A DNA stretch of 64,000 nucleotides, taken from assembly GCA_050998805.1 (NCBI GenBank), contig JBPCPV010000027.1:62001-126000 (forward strand), in the 5' to 3' direction. The notes under the pieces were generated by a model that saw nothing but the letters and a program-made list of their open reading frames with translations, searched no databases and was not told the origin of the DNA. Below are positions 26,320 through 35,307 of the stretch, piece after piece (position 1 is the stretch's first letter; the number at the start of each line of letters is the position of its first letter). Both the position numbers and the translations under genes were made by a program. This stretch comes from JAICKM01 sp050998805. GTDB taxonomy: Bacteria > Chloroflexota > Chloroflexia > QHBQ01 > JAICKM01.

Positions 26320-27677
26320 CCGACAAGCAGACCGCGTCGCCGCCGGAATCGGACGAGGCCGCCCAACCGTCAACTTCCGGTGAGAATGGATCCGCGGCGG
26401 GCGGCACCGAAGACCCGTCCGAGCAGCCAAAGCACTTCTGGCAGGTTCTCGGCCCGGGCCTGATCACCGGGGCCTCAGATGACGATCCCTCCGGCATCGG
26501 CACCTACTCCCAGGCCGGAGCTTCTCTCGGTTTCGCAACGCTCTGGCTGGCGCTTATCACCTTCCCGCTCATGGCAGCCGTCCAGTTTATCTGCGCGCGC
26601 ATCGGCCTGGTCAGCGGTCAGGGGCTGGCCGGCGTCCTTCGCAAACACTACCCGCGCGCCCTGCTCTATCCCGTGCTCGCCGTCCTCTTGCTCGCCAACA
26701 CGATTAATGCCGGAGTGGACATCGGTGCCATCGCCGCCGCGATCAACCTGATCGTGCCGATCCCAATCCCGTGGATGATCGTCCCGGTCGCGCTGCTGCT
26801 CGTCGCCCTCATGTTCTGGGGTTCCTACAAGATGATCGAGCGCACATTCAAGTGGCTCACGCTTGCGCTCTTCGCCTACATCGGTGCCGCCTTCTTTGCC
26901 AAACCCGATTGGGGCAGTGTGCTGGCGGGCACCTTCATCCCAACGCTCCGCTTCGACAGCACCTTCCTAGCCGTTGTCGTCGCGATCTTGGGCACGACCA
27001 TCTCGCCCTACCTCTTCTTCTGGCAGGCCAGCCAGGAAGTCGAAGAAGAGACCAGCAAGGGCCGCACCACCCAGGAATCGCGCGAGGGCGCGACCCGTGA
27101 GGAACTGCGGGTTGCGGCCTGGGATGTTGACATCGGCATGGCCTTCTCGAATGTGGTGATGTATTTCATTATCCTAGCGACCGGGGCGACGCTGTTCAAG
27201 GCCGGCAAGACCGACATCCAGACGGCCACGGATGCGGCGCAAGCCCTACGCCCGATCGCCGGCGACGCGGCGGGCCTGCTGCTGGCCGTGGGGCTGATCG
27301 GAGCGGGGCTGCTGGCGGTGCCGGTGCTCACCGGCGCCGCCGCCTACGCTGTGGCCGAGGGCTTTGGCTGGAACTCCGGCCTCGACGAGCGACCGGGCCG
27401 GGCGAAGCAGTTCTATGCTGTGATCGCGGGCGCGATGTTGGTGGGGATGCTGATCAACTTCACCGGGATCAGCCCGGTTCAGGCGCTCTTCTGGACGGCA
27501 GTCCTCAACGGGTTTCTCGCGCCTCCGTTGCTCGTGGTGATCATGCTGATCGCGAACAACCGCAAGGTGATGGGCGAGCACGTAAACGGACGTCGGATGA
27601 ACGCACTCGGCTGGCTCACCACGGCGCTTATGTTCGCGGCCGCTGTGGCCCTCGTGCTGACCTGGCTGGGGAAATAG
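26316..27677 (+). CDS. Nramp-family transporter lacking the canonical metal-binding Met
   Basis: Protein of 453 residues with 11 helices and a disordered N-terminus. Helix 1, LGPGLITGASDDDPSGIGTY, carries DPSG where MntH has DPGN. Helix 6, TTISPYLFFWQASQ, has Ser-Pro-Tyr where MntH has Met-Pro-His. Loss of the helix-6 Met is known from Nramp-related magnesium transporters, so Mg2+ or another hard cation is more likely than Mn/Fe; this is inferred. It starts in an ATGA overlap and is convergent with the helicase gene. Confidence 0.82.
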   Translation: MTDKQTASPPESDEAAQPSTSGENGSAAGGTEDPSEQPKHFWQVLGPGLITGASDDDPSGIGTYSQAGASLGFATLWLALITFPLMAAVQFICARIGLVSGQGLAGVLRKHYPRALLYPVLAVLLLANTINAGVDIGAIAAAINLIVPIPIPWMIVPVALLLVALMFWGSYKMIERTFKWLTLALFAYIGAAFFAKPDWGSVLAGTFIPTLRFDSTFLAVVVAILGTTISPYLFFWQASQEVEEETSKGRTTQESREGATREELRVAAWDVDIGMAFSNVVMYFIILATGATLFKAGKTDIQTATDAAQALRPIAGDAAGLLLAVGLIGAGLLAVPVLTGAAAYAVAEGFGWNSGLDERPGRAKQFYAVIAGAMLVGMLINFTGISPVQALFWTAVLNGFLAPPLLVVIMLIANNRKVMGEHVNGRRMNALGWLTTALMFAAAVALVLTWLGK

Positions 27678-27689
27678 CCGGGGCGCTTC

Positions 27690-29045
27690 TCAGACTCCGG
27701 GTGCCCGGCTGCGTCTTGGACGATGCCTGCGCTGGGAGGGCGCGCCGTGTGGGGCCGGAGTACGCACGGGCTGCGAGGGGCGCGGCTCCCTGTCGGGTTG
27801 CTGCGGCGAGCGGGCCGCAGGCGGGGCGGCAGCGACCGCAGCCGGTGCTTGGGCGCTTGGGCGGCGGCGGGGCGCGAGCGGCGGACGCGCGAACTCGGTG
27901 TCGCGGTTCGGGGCGGTGACCGTGTAATCGAAGCCGGGCAACGTGCGGCGTGGGACAGGCGCGCCGAGCAGCCGCTCGATGTCCCGCACCATGTCGGCAT
28001 CTTCGGGAGTCACCAGTGTAAAGGCATCGCCGGTCTTGGCGGCGCGCCCGGTGCGCCCGATGCGGTGGGTGTAGACACCCGCCGTCGAAGGCATATCGTA
28101 GTTGATCACATGCGACACGAGCGATATGTCCAGCCCCCGTGCGGCGATGTCGGTGGCGACGAGGATCTGGTACGAGCCGTCTCGGAAGCCGTCAAGTGCC
28201 TCCTGGCGGCGGGCCTGGGCGAGGTTGCCCTGTAGCGAGGCGCTGCTGTATCCGGCCTTTTGCAACTGCTCGCCGACGCGCTTGGCGCGGTGCTTGGTGC
28301 GCGTGAAGACGAGCACCGACTCGGTGTCGGTCTGGTCGAGCAGGGCCATGAGCAAGTGGGTCTTTAGGTGCTGGGCAACCGGGTAGAGCGCGTGGGCCAC
28401 CGTGCCTATGGGCTGGGCGCTGCCGGCTTGCAGCGTCACCGGGTTATGCAGCACATCCTCGGCGAGCCGCCGGATGTCGGGCGGCATGGTCGCCGAGAAG
28501 AGCAGGTTCTGGCGCGCTTCCGGCAGGTGCCGCAGGATGCGCCGTATGTCGGGCAGGAACCCCATGTCGAGCATCATGTCGGCCTCGTCGAGGACGAGCA
28601 CCTCGATGTGCGAGAGGGCAATGGTGCTTTCGGCGATGTGGTCGAGCAGGCGACCGGGACAGGCCACAACAATGTCCACACCCCGCCGGAGAGCCGCGAT
28701 CTGGGGCTGCCGGCCCACACCGCCATAGATCGTGGCGCTACGCAGGCCGGTCGCGCCGCCGAGCAGGCCGATCGCCGTGTGGGTTTGCTCCGCCAGCTCG
28801 CGCGTCGGCGCGAGGATCAGCGCACGCACATGGCCCCGTGTGCCCGGCAAGAGGCGTTGCAAAATCGGCAGGACAAAGGCGGCCGTCTTGCCGGTGCCGG
28901 TCTGTGCCAGGCCCATCACATCCCGTCCGGCGAGAATGGGCGGTATCGCCTGGCGCTGAATCGGCGTCGGCACCTGGTAGCCCAGCGCCTCGACGCCCGC
29001 GGTGATACGCCGGTCTAACTGAAATGCACCGAAACTCACTCTCAT
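27690..29045 (-). CDS. DEAD-box RNA helicase (RhlE-like)
   Basis: Protein of 451 residues. The Q motif region is GYQVPTPIQRQAIPPIL. Walker A is AQTGTGKT, motif II VLDEADMMLDMGF, motif III SATMPPDI and motif VI HRIGRTGRA. A basic, Arg/Pro-rich C-terminal tail (about 385-451) would bind RNA. Such helicases act in ribosome assembly or mRNA decay. It begins immediately after the O-methyltransferase stop, so they share a transcript. Confidence 0.93.
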   Translation of the reverse strand: MRVSFGAFQLDRRITAGVEALGYQVPTPIQRQAIPPILAGRDVMGLAQTGTGKTAAFVLPILQRLLPGTRGHVRALILAPTRELAEQTHTAIGLLGGATGLRSATIYGGVGRQPQIAALRRGVDIVVACPGRLLDHIAESTIALSHIEVLVLDEADMMLDMGFLPDIRRILRHLPEARQNLLFSATMPPDIRRLAEDVLHNPVTLQAGSAQPIGTVAHALYPVAQHLKTHLLMALLDQTDTESVLVFTRTKHRAKRVGEQLQKAGYSSASLQGNLAQARRQEALDGFRDGSYQILVATDIAARGLDISLVSHVINYDMPSTAGVYTHRIGRTGRAAKTGDAFTLVTPEDADMVRDIERLLGAPVPRRTLPGFDYTVTAPNRDTEFARPPLAPRRRPSAQAPAAVAAAPPAARSPQQPDREPRPSQPVRTPAPHGAPSQRRHRPRRSRAPGV

Positions 29046-29714
29046 TCACCCCTTGACCACCGCGAAAGCGATGCCGTCATATCCTTTACTGCCGACCGTC
29101 TGGATCTCCGTCGCGGTCACGCGCGGCTCAGCGGCAAGCGCGGCGTTGAAACGCCGTATACCTTGCACGCCCTCATCCGGATTACCGGCGTCGGTCACCT
29201 TGCCATCGCGCACCACGTTGTCGGTGATGATCAGGCTGCCGGGCCGGGTCAGCTTGAGCGCCCAGTCGAAATAGGCCGCGGTATTCGGCTTATCGGCGTC
29301 TATGAACACTAGGTCGAAGGGGCCGCGCCCTTCGGCGGCCAGTTGCGGCAGAGTATCGAGCGCAGTTCCAAGCCGCACCTCGACCACATCGGACAGCCCT
29401 GCGCGGGCGATGTTGGCGCGGGCCACCTCGGCGTGCTTCGGGTCGGCTTCCAGCGTGATCAGTCGCCCGCCTGCGGGCAACGCCCGCGCCATCCAGATCG
29501 TGCTGTACCCCGCCAGGGTGCCGATCTCTAGGATGGATCGCGCTCCCTGGGCCAGGGCCAGAATCTGTAGCAGCCTGCCCTGGTTCGGCGTGACGTTGAT
29601 CGCCGGCATTCCGGAGTCGGCTGTGGCCTGGAGCGCCGCATCAAGCGCGGGATCGGTCGGTATAAAGAGGTCGGTGATGTAGTGGTCCACCTCTGTCCAT
29701 TTGTCCTGTGTCAT
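29046..29714 (-). CDS. SAM-dependent O-methyltransferase (caffeoyl-CoA OMT family)
   Basis: Protein of 222 residues. The SAM-binding loop is ILEIGTLAGYSTIWMA, followed by LITLEADPKHAEVA and the metal site FIDADKPNTAAYFDWAL with DNVVRDGKV. The family methylates catechol-like hydroxyls in a Mg2+-dependent way; the natural substrate is unknown. ATG 29714 was chosen because GAGGAG lies just upstream. Candidate TATGAT box at 29792-29787 on the minus strand. Confidence 0.88.
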   Translation of the reverse strand: MTQDKWTEVDHYITDLFIPTDPALDAALQATADSGMPAINVTPNQGRLLQILALAQGARSILEIGTLAGYSTIWMARALPAGGRLITLEADPKHAEVARANIARAGLSDVVEVRLGTALDTLPQLAAEGRGPFDLVFIDADKPNTAAYFDWALKLTRPGSLIITDNVVRDGKVTDAGNPDEGVQGIRRFNAALAAEPRVTATEIQTVGSKGYDGIAFAVVKG

Positions 29715-29829
29715 AGCTCCTCCTCTCATGTTGAGGGACTGGGTGCAGTCTCTCCACCTGACATCAGCAAGCTACGTACCATGCTTATCATAGCAAGCGC
29801 AGCCGCGACGACAGCGGCAAGAGGATGAT

Positions 29830-31500
29830 TTACCGGCTCTGCCCGGTGAGCAATCCGTAGAGGAGCATGACCACGGCGGCTGCCATCACAAGCGCGGCCA
29901 GAGCGAGAGCAGCACTCGTGCGCCGCCCGATCCTGTGGTGCCGCATGATAGTGCTGTTGTTGCCGACCACCAAGACCAACACAATCAACGCCGGTGCCAG
30001 AACCCCTTGCAGCACGTTCGCCCAGAACATGAGATGGATCGGGTCGAGGCCGAGCAGCGCGACGACTAGGCTTGCTGCCAATGCCGCCGTCAGGATCAGG
30101 TAGAAGCCCTCGTTCTGCCAGGGTTTCTTCGACAGGCCGACCGGCCAGCCTATGCTGCCTGCGACCGCGTAAGATGTACTCGCCAGCAGCACCGGGATCG
30201 CGATCAGCCCCGCTCCGATGAGACCGACGGCGAACAAGTACTTTGCGTATGGCCCCAGGAGCGGCTCAAGCGCCTTTGCTGCGTCCAGCGCCGAGTTGAC
30301 CTGCTGGTGCTTCGTGAACAGCGTGGCAGCCGTCGAGACGATGATCGCGTAGGCTACCACGTTGCCGCTGATCACTCCGGCTCCGATATCGGCGAGCGCG
30401 GTGCGGATCTGCTGCGGACGGGTTCCGGCTCGCTTCTCCTCTTTTTCACCCTGCACCTGCCAGAACATACTATAGGGCGAGATCGTCGCCCCGAGTAGCG
30501 CGACGGCGGCGCTGATGCTCACAAAGCTGAAATCCAACTGGGGGATGAAGGTGCTGCTCACGACGGTGCCCCAGTCGGGCTTGGACAGCACGGCCGTGAT
30601 CAGGTATGAGACGAAGGCCAGGCTCAGAACGAGGAAGATCTTCTTGATCGCGTCGAAGTTCTGGTAGACGGTAATGTACCAGAGCAGGGCCGCCACGGGG
30701 ACGACGAACCAGACCCAGCGCAGCCCCACGATCAACTCCAGGCCGCTACCGACCGCGACGAGGTCCGCAGCTATCAAAGCGAGGTTAGCAACGACCAGGA
30801 TCGCTGCGGCGGGTCCGGAGACCCTGCGCCCATAGTGCTCACGCAGGATGTCGGACAAGCCCTTCTGCGTGATGCGCCCGATCTTCGCACATGCGTACTG
30901 CACGGCAAGCAAAAGCGGAGTCGAAAGCAGCATCAGCCAAAGGTGGCCATAACCCGCGCTCGCGCCGTCAACCGAATAGGAGGTGACGGCAGACGAGTCG
31001 TTGCCGGCCATACCGGATATGAAGCCCGGCCCGAGTGCCCGCAACAAGCCTGGCCTCGCCTCCTCGCCGGCTGCGGGCTGGTCGGACTGCTGCTCCAATC
31101 TACGCATACCTGTATCGGTCGGTATTGCCTCCTCTGCTTGGGCTATCAGGCCGTCGGCTGCGGGCATCTCTTGCCCGGCTGTGGGGAGTAGAGGTTCTTG
31201 CCCAGATGGGGCCAGTGCCTCAAGTTCCTCGTCGGTCGCCGCGATAGTCACCTTACCCGGCGAACTACCGTCACCGTCCTGATGTTCGATTGATTGTATG
31301 CGTTCTACGGGGATCTCAATATGCTTGGTGAAGAGAGCACCTTTCTTCACAGTCACAGATTCTATGTCGCCTGCTGCGTTCCGCAAGACCTCGGCTACCC
31401 TGGGCTTGCTCACGTCTTCTTCGCCCAGGTCGGCGTCAGTCGCCTCAACCTCCATGCCGGGTTCTATCTCATTCCCCGTCCGTACCAGCTCTTCGTTCAT
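29830..31500 (-). CDS. Nramp-family transporter fused to an N-terminal PRC-barrel-like domain
   Basis: Protein of 556 residues. Residues 1-75 form a PRC-barrel/DUF2171-like domain (EIEPGMEVEATDAD..., KGALFTKHIEIPVERI). An acidic linker leads to an 11-helix Nramp domain from about 150. Helix 1, GPGFISGMAGNDSSAVTSY, lacks the DPGN motif, and helix 6, ATISPYSMFWQ, lacks the Met and His. The metal is therefore unlikely to be Mn/Fe by the classic mechanism. The PRC domain may sense or regulate; this is inferred. It is separated from the O-methyltransferase operon by about 115 bp. Confidence 0.82.
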   Translation of the reverse strand: MNEELVRTGNEIEPGMEVEATDADLGEEDVSKPRVAEVLRNAAGDIESVTVKKGALFTKHIEIPVERIQSIEHQDGDGSSPGKVTIAATDEELEALAPSGQEPLLPTAGQEMPAADGLIAQAEEAIPTDTGMRRLEQQSDQPAAGEEARPGLLRALGPGFISGMAGNDSSAVTSYSVDGASAGYGHLWLMLLSTPLLLAVQYACAKIGRITQKGLSDILREHYGRRVSGPAAAILVVANLALIAADLVAVGSGLELIVGLRWVWFVVPVAALLWYITVYQNFDAIKKIFLVLSLAFVSYLITAVLSKPDWGTVVSSTFIPQLDFSFVSISAAVALLGATISPYSMFWQVQGEKEEKRAGTRPQQIRTALADIGAGVISGNVVAYAIIVSTAATLFTKHQQVNSALDAAKALEPLLGPYAKYLFAVGLIGAGLIAIPVLLASTSYAVAGSIGWPVGLSKKPWQNEGFYLILTAALAASLVVALLGLDPIHLMFWANVLQGVLAPALIVLVLVVGNNSTIMRHHRIGRRTSAALALAALVMAAAVVMLLYGLLTGQSR

Positions 31501-31543
31501 CTAGCTCCCAATCTCTATGCGCCCAGGCGACCGGAGCTCCGGT

Positions 31544-32053
31544 CTACTTAGCCGGGGTTTTCGCCCCCGTGATCTGTGCCGTATTGAAACCTCTTGCCAG
31601 GGCCTTGAGCTTGCGGAGCGCGGCCTGCTCCTCCAGCAGGTTCTCGCGCAGCAGCTCTACGGCCTGGGTCATTTTTAGCTTACGGGCCATCGCGACCAAG
31701 CTCTCGTAGGCCGTGATCTCATATCGTTCGGTCTTCGCGCCTGCGCCGAGGTTGTAGTAGTCGAGGATCTGCGGCGTCGGCTTTTCCTTTGAGAACGACT
31801 TCTTTTCGCGCAGCAGTCCCTCGATGCCCTGACAGACCTCGGCTTCGGGCGGCTCGCCGAAGGAGCGGAAGACGCGCTCAAGGCGTCGGACATGGTTTAC
31901 CGTCTCCTTTTGATGATCCGCGAACGCCTTCTTGATCTCAGGCTCGGTCGACTCGCCTGCCAGCTCCTGGAGTGCCGCCACCAGCTTTTGCTCAGCGAAG
32001 TAGATGTCCTTCAACTCATGCTCGAATAGCTCATTCAGATCCTGCACGCTCAT
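31544..32053 (-). CDS. DUF892/YciF-like ferritin-fold stress protein
   Basis: Protein of 169 residues with a four-helix ferritin-like fold of the DUF892 family. Typical segments are LNELFEHELKDIYFAEQKLV, DHQKETVNHVRRLERVF and AGAKTERYEITAYESLVAMA, with Glu and His at metal-ligand positions. Relatives (YciE/YciF) are induced by stress. ATG 32053 was chosen because AAGGAGA lies 8 nt upstream; the frame extends to 32137 without a site. Confidence 0.88.
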   Translation of the reverse strand: MSVQDLNELFEHELKDIYFAEQKLVAALQELAGESTEPEIKKAFADHQKETVNHVRRLERVFRSFGEPPEAEVCQGIEGLLREKKSFSKEKPTPQILDYYNLGAGAKTERYEITAYESLVAMARKLKMTQAVELLRENLLEEQAALRKLKALARGFNTAQITGAKTPAK

Positions 32054-32180
32054 CTGTGGTTCTCCTTTGTGGTTAGGCCGAAAGCCTCCAGGCGAGTAAG
32101 CCAACTTAGGCAGCCACAAGCACCTTTCATGCCACATAGACGGCTCCTGTTCTTGGGGAAGAGACCTCCACGCAGAAGAC

Positions 32181-32209
32181 TTGCAGGATCTTTACAAGTG
32201 GGCTATAAC
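32181..32209 (+). promoter_or_regulatory. Promoter of the DUF1345-like gene
   Basis: TTGCAG (32181-32186), a 17-bp spacer and TATAAC (32204-32209). An ACAAGT...ACTTGT inverted repeat spans the -10 box and could be an operator. Confidence 0.5.
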
Positions 32210-32262
32210 TGGGCATTGATTTCACTTGTGGCGTGTGGCGCACGATTGGGGGAGCAACAGCT

Positions 32263-32979
32263 ATGAACAAGCAGGCCCCAGGTAACATTCTGCGTCGGAT
32301 GCTCCCTGCCGCCCAGCCGCGCCCGACCGGCGAAGAGCCGCGCCGCGAGATCGAAGCTCGCTGGCCGGTGACGGGCGCGCTTCTGATTGTCGTGCTCCTC
32401 TACGCCAGCTTGCCGGATCGGCTGACATTCGGCCCTCCCTGGCTCGCGCCCATCGTGGAGTTCGTCCTGCTGGTCCCTCTCCTGTTAACGCAGCCGCATT
32501 GGCACCCCCAGGCCGGCTGGCGTTGGCAGCGCGTCGTGGCCGTCACTTTGATCGGCGTGATTAATGTCTCGAATCTGGCATCTCTCGTGCTGCTTGTGGA
32601 TACGCTTTTACACGGCTTCAAAGCCACGGGTGCGGAACTGATCCTGGAGGCGGCAAAAATCTGGCTGACCAACATAGTCGTATTCGCGCTCTGGTATTGG
32701 GAATTGGACCGGGGCGGACCTCGCGCCCGCCATTCCGAGCAGGCCGGTCCCCCCGACTTCCTGTTCCCCCAGATGACCAGTCCCGAGGTAGCTCCCGCCC
32801 ACTGGATGCCGATCTTTGTGGATTACTTCTATGTCGCGTTCACGAATGCGACTGCGTTCAGCCCGACCGACACGTTGCCTCTGACCCCGCCCGCGAAGCT
32901 GCTGATGTCGGCGCAGTCGCTGATTTCCCTCTTGACGCTGGCATTGGTCGCGGCCCGCGCGGTCAATATCCTGACCTGA
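32263..32979 (+). CDS. DUF1345-like integral membrane protein
   Basis: Protein of 238 residues with about six helices. The C-terminal DYFYVAFTNATAFSPTDTLP followed by AKLLMSAQSLISLLTLALVA is the DUF1345 signature. The selectivity or function of the family is not established; some members resemble ion channels in layout. ATG 32263 was chosen because GGGGGAG lies about 8 nt upstream. Confidence 0.8.
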   Translation: MNKQAPGNILRRMLPAAQPRPTGEEPRREIEARWPVTGALLIVVLLYASLPDRLTFGPPWLAPIVEFVLLVPLLLTQPHWHPQAGWRWQRVVAVTLIGVINVSNLASLVLLVDTLLHGFKATGAELILEAAKIWLTNIVVFALWYWELDRGGPRARHSEQAGPPDFLFPQMTSPEVAPAHWMPIFVDYFYVAFTNATAFSPTDTLPLTPPAKLLMSAQSLISLLTLALVAARAVNILT

Positions 32980-33293
32980 TCCTGCCAAAACAGAGTGATT
33001 TTGGCGTTGCCGGCAGAGCGCAGGCAGAGAACGGTATGCTATCATGTTACGGATCTGCGCCGGGTGGGGCGTTGGCATCGGGCTTCCCGGTCCCCATACG
33101 GCATCTGCTCCTGACGCCAAGAGCGTCGGGACAGGACATGTCGGCGACGCACTCATCTTGGCGGATGCGCGTCGTTCGAAGACCGATATATAGTTGGCAC
33201 AATAGGTGCCGCCCTCCTCAAAGTTGGCGGCATCTATTGTTTCCCCCGTCACTCTTGATGACGACATCCGTAATCACAGCCCCTCCTATAGGG
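32980..33293. other. Intergenic stretch with a long inverted repeat
   Basis: About 310 bp without a supported gene. The repeat 33199-33240 pairs ACAATA...TGCCGCC with GGCGGCA...TATTGT around a 12-nt loop. It could terminate transcription from both sides (DUF1345 gene and ABC permease gene). Nothing else is recognised. Confidence 0.55.
33199..33240. terminator. Possible bidirectional terminator hairpin
   Basis: The arms 33199-33213 and 33226-33240 pair in 13 of 15 positions; on the plus strand TTCCCCC follows. It lies between two convergent genes. The poor T-tract makes the call uncertain. Confidence 0.4.
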
Positions 33294-34154
33294 CTAGAGA
33301 TCCCGCCTGCTGAACGACCAGATCGCCAGGGCGAGCATGACCACCGCGTAGGTTGCGGCGTAGTATATGATCCCCTCATCGGGCACATCGAGAGAGGCGA
33401 AGGGCGAATTGAACTGACCGTGGAGGAGGGGCGGTTGGAGTTGGTAAGAGGCGAGCCGCCAGAGCGCCTCCACCGGCAACAGGAGGGCGGTGGCGTTCCC
33501 CAGGTCCACGGCGGCCTTCGCATGGAGCTGTGGGATCGAGCCGATCTGGGCGATCCATGAGCCGACGAAGGCGATACCGTAGAGCATGAAGAGCAGCACA
33601 CCGTTGGTCAGCGCCGAGAGCCGAGTGCCGATCAGCAGCGAGAGCGAGAGCAGAGACAGCGCCTCGAGCGCGAGTATCCCGAAAGCAGGCAGCACGTTCG
33701 GCGGCGTGTAGTTCAGCAATCTGCTGATCGCCAGCATGATGCCTCCGGTCAGCAGGCCGACATAGACGATCAGCATCCCAGAGTAGCCGAGCCACTTGCC
33801 CAAGATGATCTGCCAACGGCCTATCGGCTTGGTGGCTATCGCCTGGATCGTGTTCGAGCCGATTTCCCCGGAGACCGCATCGATCGCCGCGAAAATCGCC
33901 AGCATGACTGTCAGGAAGTGGACGACATACATCCCCGCGAGAAGTAGGAAGTCGGCACCCTGCTCCTCAATCGCAGCAGGCGGGCGGCGGACACCGGCGT
34001 TCGCCAGGCTCTTTTGGGACTCTTCGAGTACGAACGCGAGGCCCAGGGCGTAGAGCGCGACGAACAGCACGCCGAGCGCCAGGGCTATCACAACCATCCA
34101 GCGCCGCCACGCCTCGTGGAACGTCAGCCAGGTTATGGTCGCAATGTTCCTCAC
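33294..34154 (-). CDS. ABC-2 type exporter permease
   Basis: Protein of 286 residues with six membrane helices in the ABC-2 layout: IATITWLTFHEAWRRWMVV at the start, a large external loop (about 50-85), then SGEIGSNTIQAIATKPIGRW, typical of the family. It overlaps its ATPase gene by 4 bp. The exported substrate is unknown; natural-product, antibiotic or lipid export are the usual roles. Confidence 0.87.
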   Translation of the reverse strand: MRNIATITWLTFHEAWRRWMVVIALALGVLFVALYALGLAFVLEESQKSLANAGVRRPPAAIEEQGADFLLLAGMYVVHFLTVMLAIFAAIDAVSGEIGSNTIQAIATKPIGRWQIILGKWLGYSGMLIVYVGLLTGGIMLAISRLLNYTPPNVLPAFGILALEALSLLSLSLLIGTRLSALTNGVLLFMLYGIAFVGSWIAQIGSIPQLHAKAAVDLGNATALLLPVEALWRLASYQLQPPLLHGQFNSPFASLDVPDEGIIYYAATYAVVMLALAIWSFSRRDL

Positions 34155-35128
34155 TGGCCGCTGTCCTCTGTGCCGACGATTTCGAGGAAGACCTGCTCGA
34201 GGGACGGCCGGCGGGGGGTGAGCGAGTAGAGACGCGCGCCGCAGGCCAGTGTGCGCTCGGCGATAACAGGCAGCAGTTCCTCATCGGTCAGTGTGAGGTC
34301 GAGGCTCGCCGCGCCTACCCCGGCGTGGAGTTCATGGCCTCCGGCCTCCGCCGAATCGGCAGGCAGCTCGGAGAGGCGGCGCTGCACCGGGAGGGCGTCG
34401 AGCGCGGCCAGCAGGCCCGGCGTCACGGCATCTACCCTAAGCTCGACGTGCAAACGGCCTGCTTCGAGATCGCTCATCTCCAGGGTTTGGAGCACGCGGC
34501 CCTCCTTGATAAAGGCCACGCGGTCGCACGTCGCCTCGACCTCGCCGAGCAGGTGGGAGTTGAGGAAGACAGTGGTGCCTTGCGCCTTCAGGTCGTGCAG
34601 AAGCCCGCGCACCAGCCGCCGCCCTAGTGGATCAAGCGCAGAGGTCGGCTCGTCGAGGAAGACGAGCGCGGGCCTGTTGAGAAGCGCCTGCGCCAGCCCT
34701 ATCCGCTGGATCATGCCCTTCGAGAAGCCGGAGATCGTCTGCTCGGCGTGGGCAGCGAGGCCGACGGTTTCGAGGAGCTTAGGGATGCGACTGCGGCGGT
34801 CGGCGGGCGACATGCCGTAGAGCTTGCCGTGGAAGTCGAGGAGTTCGCGCGCCCGCATCCAGCTGTGGAAGCGGAAATGCTCGGGGAGGAAGCCGATGCG
34901 GGCCATCGTCTGCGGGTGGCCGGGCTGATGACCGAGCACGCGGAGGCTGCCGCCGGTCGGATGGACGAGGCTGAGCAGCATCTTGACTGCGGTGCTCTTG
35001 CCTGCGCCGTTCGGCCCCAGGAAGCCGAAGACCTCTCCCTGCGGCACCCGCAGCGTCAGGTCGGTCACCGCAATTTTGCGCCCATACCGCTTCCGCAGAC
35101 CGTCGGTTTCGACCGCGAACTCAGGCAT
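34151..35128 (-). CDS. ABC transporter ATP-binding protein
   Basis: Protein of 325 residues. Walker A is FLGPNGAGKSTAVK, signature ISGFSKGMIQRIGLAQAL, Walker B ALVFLDEPTSALDP, and H-loop VFLNSHLLGEV. A C-terminal extension (about 230-325) is of the CcmA/multidrug type. ATG 35128 was chosen because GGAGATC precedes it; 35143 is in frame without a better site. It ends in an ATGA overlap with the permease. Confidence 0.93.
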   Translation of the reverse strand: MPEFAVETDGLRKRYGRKIAVTDLTLRVPQGEVFGFLGPNGAGKSTAVKMLLSLVHPTGGSLRVLGHQPGHPQTMARIGFLPEHFRFHSWMRARELLDFHGKLYGMSPADRRSRIPKLLETVGLAAHAEQTISGFSKGMIQRIGLAQALLNRPALVFLDEPTSALDPLGRRLVRGLLHDLKAQGTTVFLNSHLLGEVEATCDRVAFIKEGRVLQTLEMSDLEAGRLHVELRVDAVTPGLLAALDALPVQRRLSELPADSAEAGGHELHAGVGAASLDLTLTDEELLPVIAERTLACGARLYSLTPRRPSLEQVFLEIVGTEDSGQ

Positions 35129-35173
35129 CTGATCTCCGTCCAATGTCCCTAGCTATCCAGAGACCTGATATGC

Positions 35174-35179
35174 TATAAT
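35174..35179 (+). promoter_or_regulatory. Candidate -10 box of tRNA-Lys
   Basis: TATAAT 19 nt upstream of the tRNA 5' end. No clear -35. Confidence 0.45.
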
Positions 35180-35198
35180 GCGATGTGCCGCCCGGCAC

Positions 35199-35270
35199 GA
35201 GCCCATAGCTCAGCGGTAGAGCATCCGACTTTTAATCGGGGGGTCCTGGGTTCGAATCCCAGTGGGCTCA
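35199..35270 (+). tRNA. tRNA-Lys(TTT)
   Basis: The cloverleaf closes fully. The 7-bp acceptor is GAGCCCA/TGGGCTC, the D arm GCTC-AGCGGTA-GAGC, the anticodon arm TCCGA-CTTTTAA-TCGGG with anticodon TTT at 35231-35233, the variable loop GGGTC, and the T arm CTGGG-TTCGAAT-CCCAG, with discriminator A. The CCA end is not encoded. It reads codons AAA and AAG. Confidence 0.97.
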
Positions 35271-35304
35271 CTCTTTGAGATTCTTCGCTACGCTCAGAAT
35301 GACA
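35271..35304. repeat. Widespread GATTCTTCGCT..CTCAGAATGACA-type palindromic repeat
   Basis: Immediately after the tRNA. ATTCT and AGAAT flank TCGCTACGCTC. The translated form (EILRYAQND) is a familiar spurious peptide in genomes of many phyla. It is probably a REP-like dispersed element. Confidence 0.6.
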
Positions 35305-35307
35305 GTG

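Noticed and set aside
33218..33601. Small ORFs in the 33 kb gap and permease end
   Set aside because: They overlap the ABC permease or the inverted repeat and show no family features.
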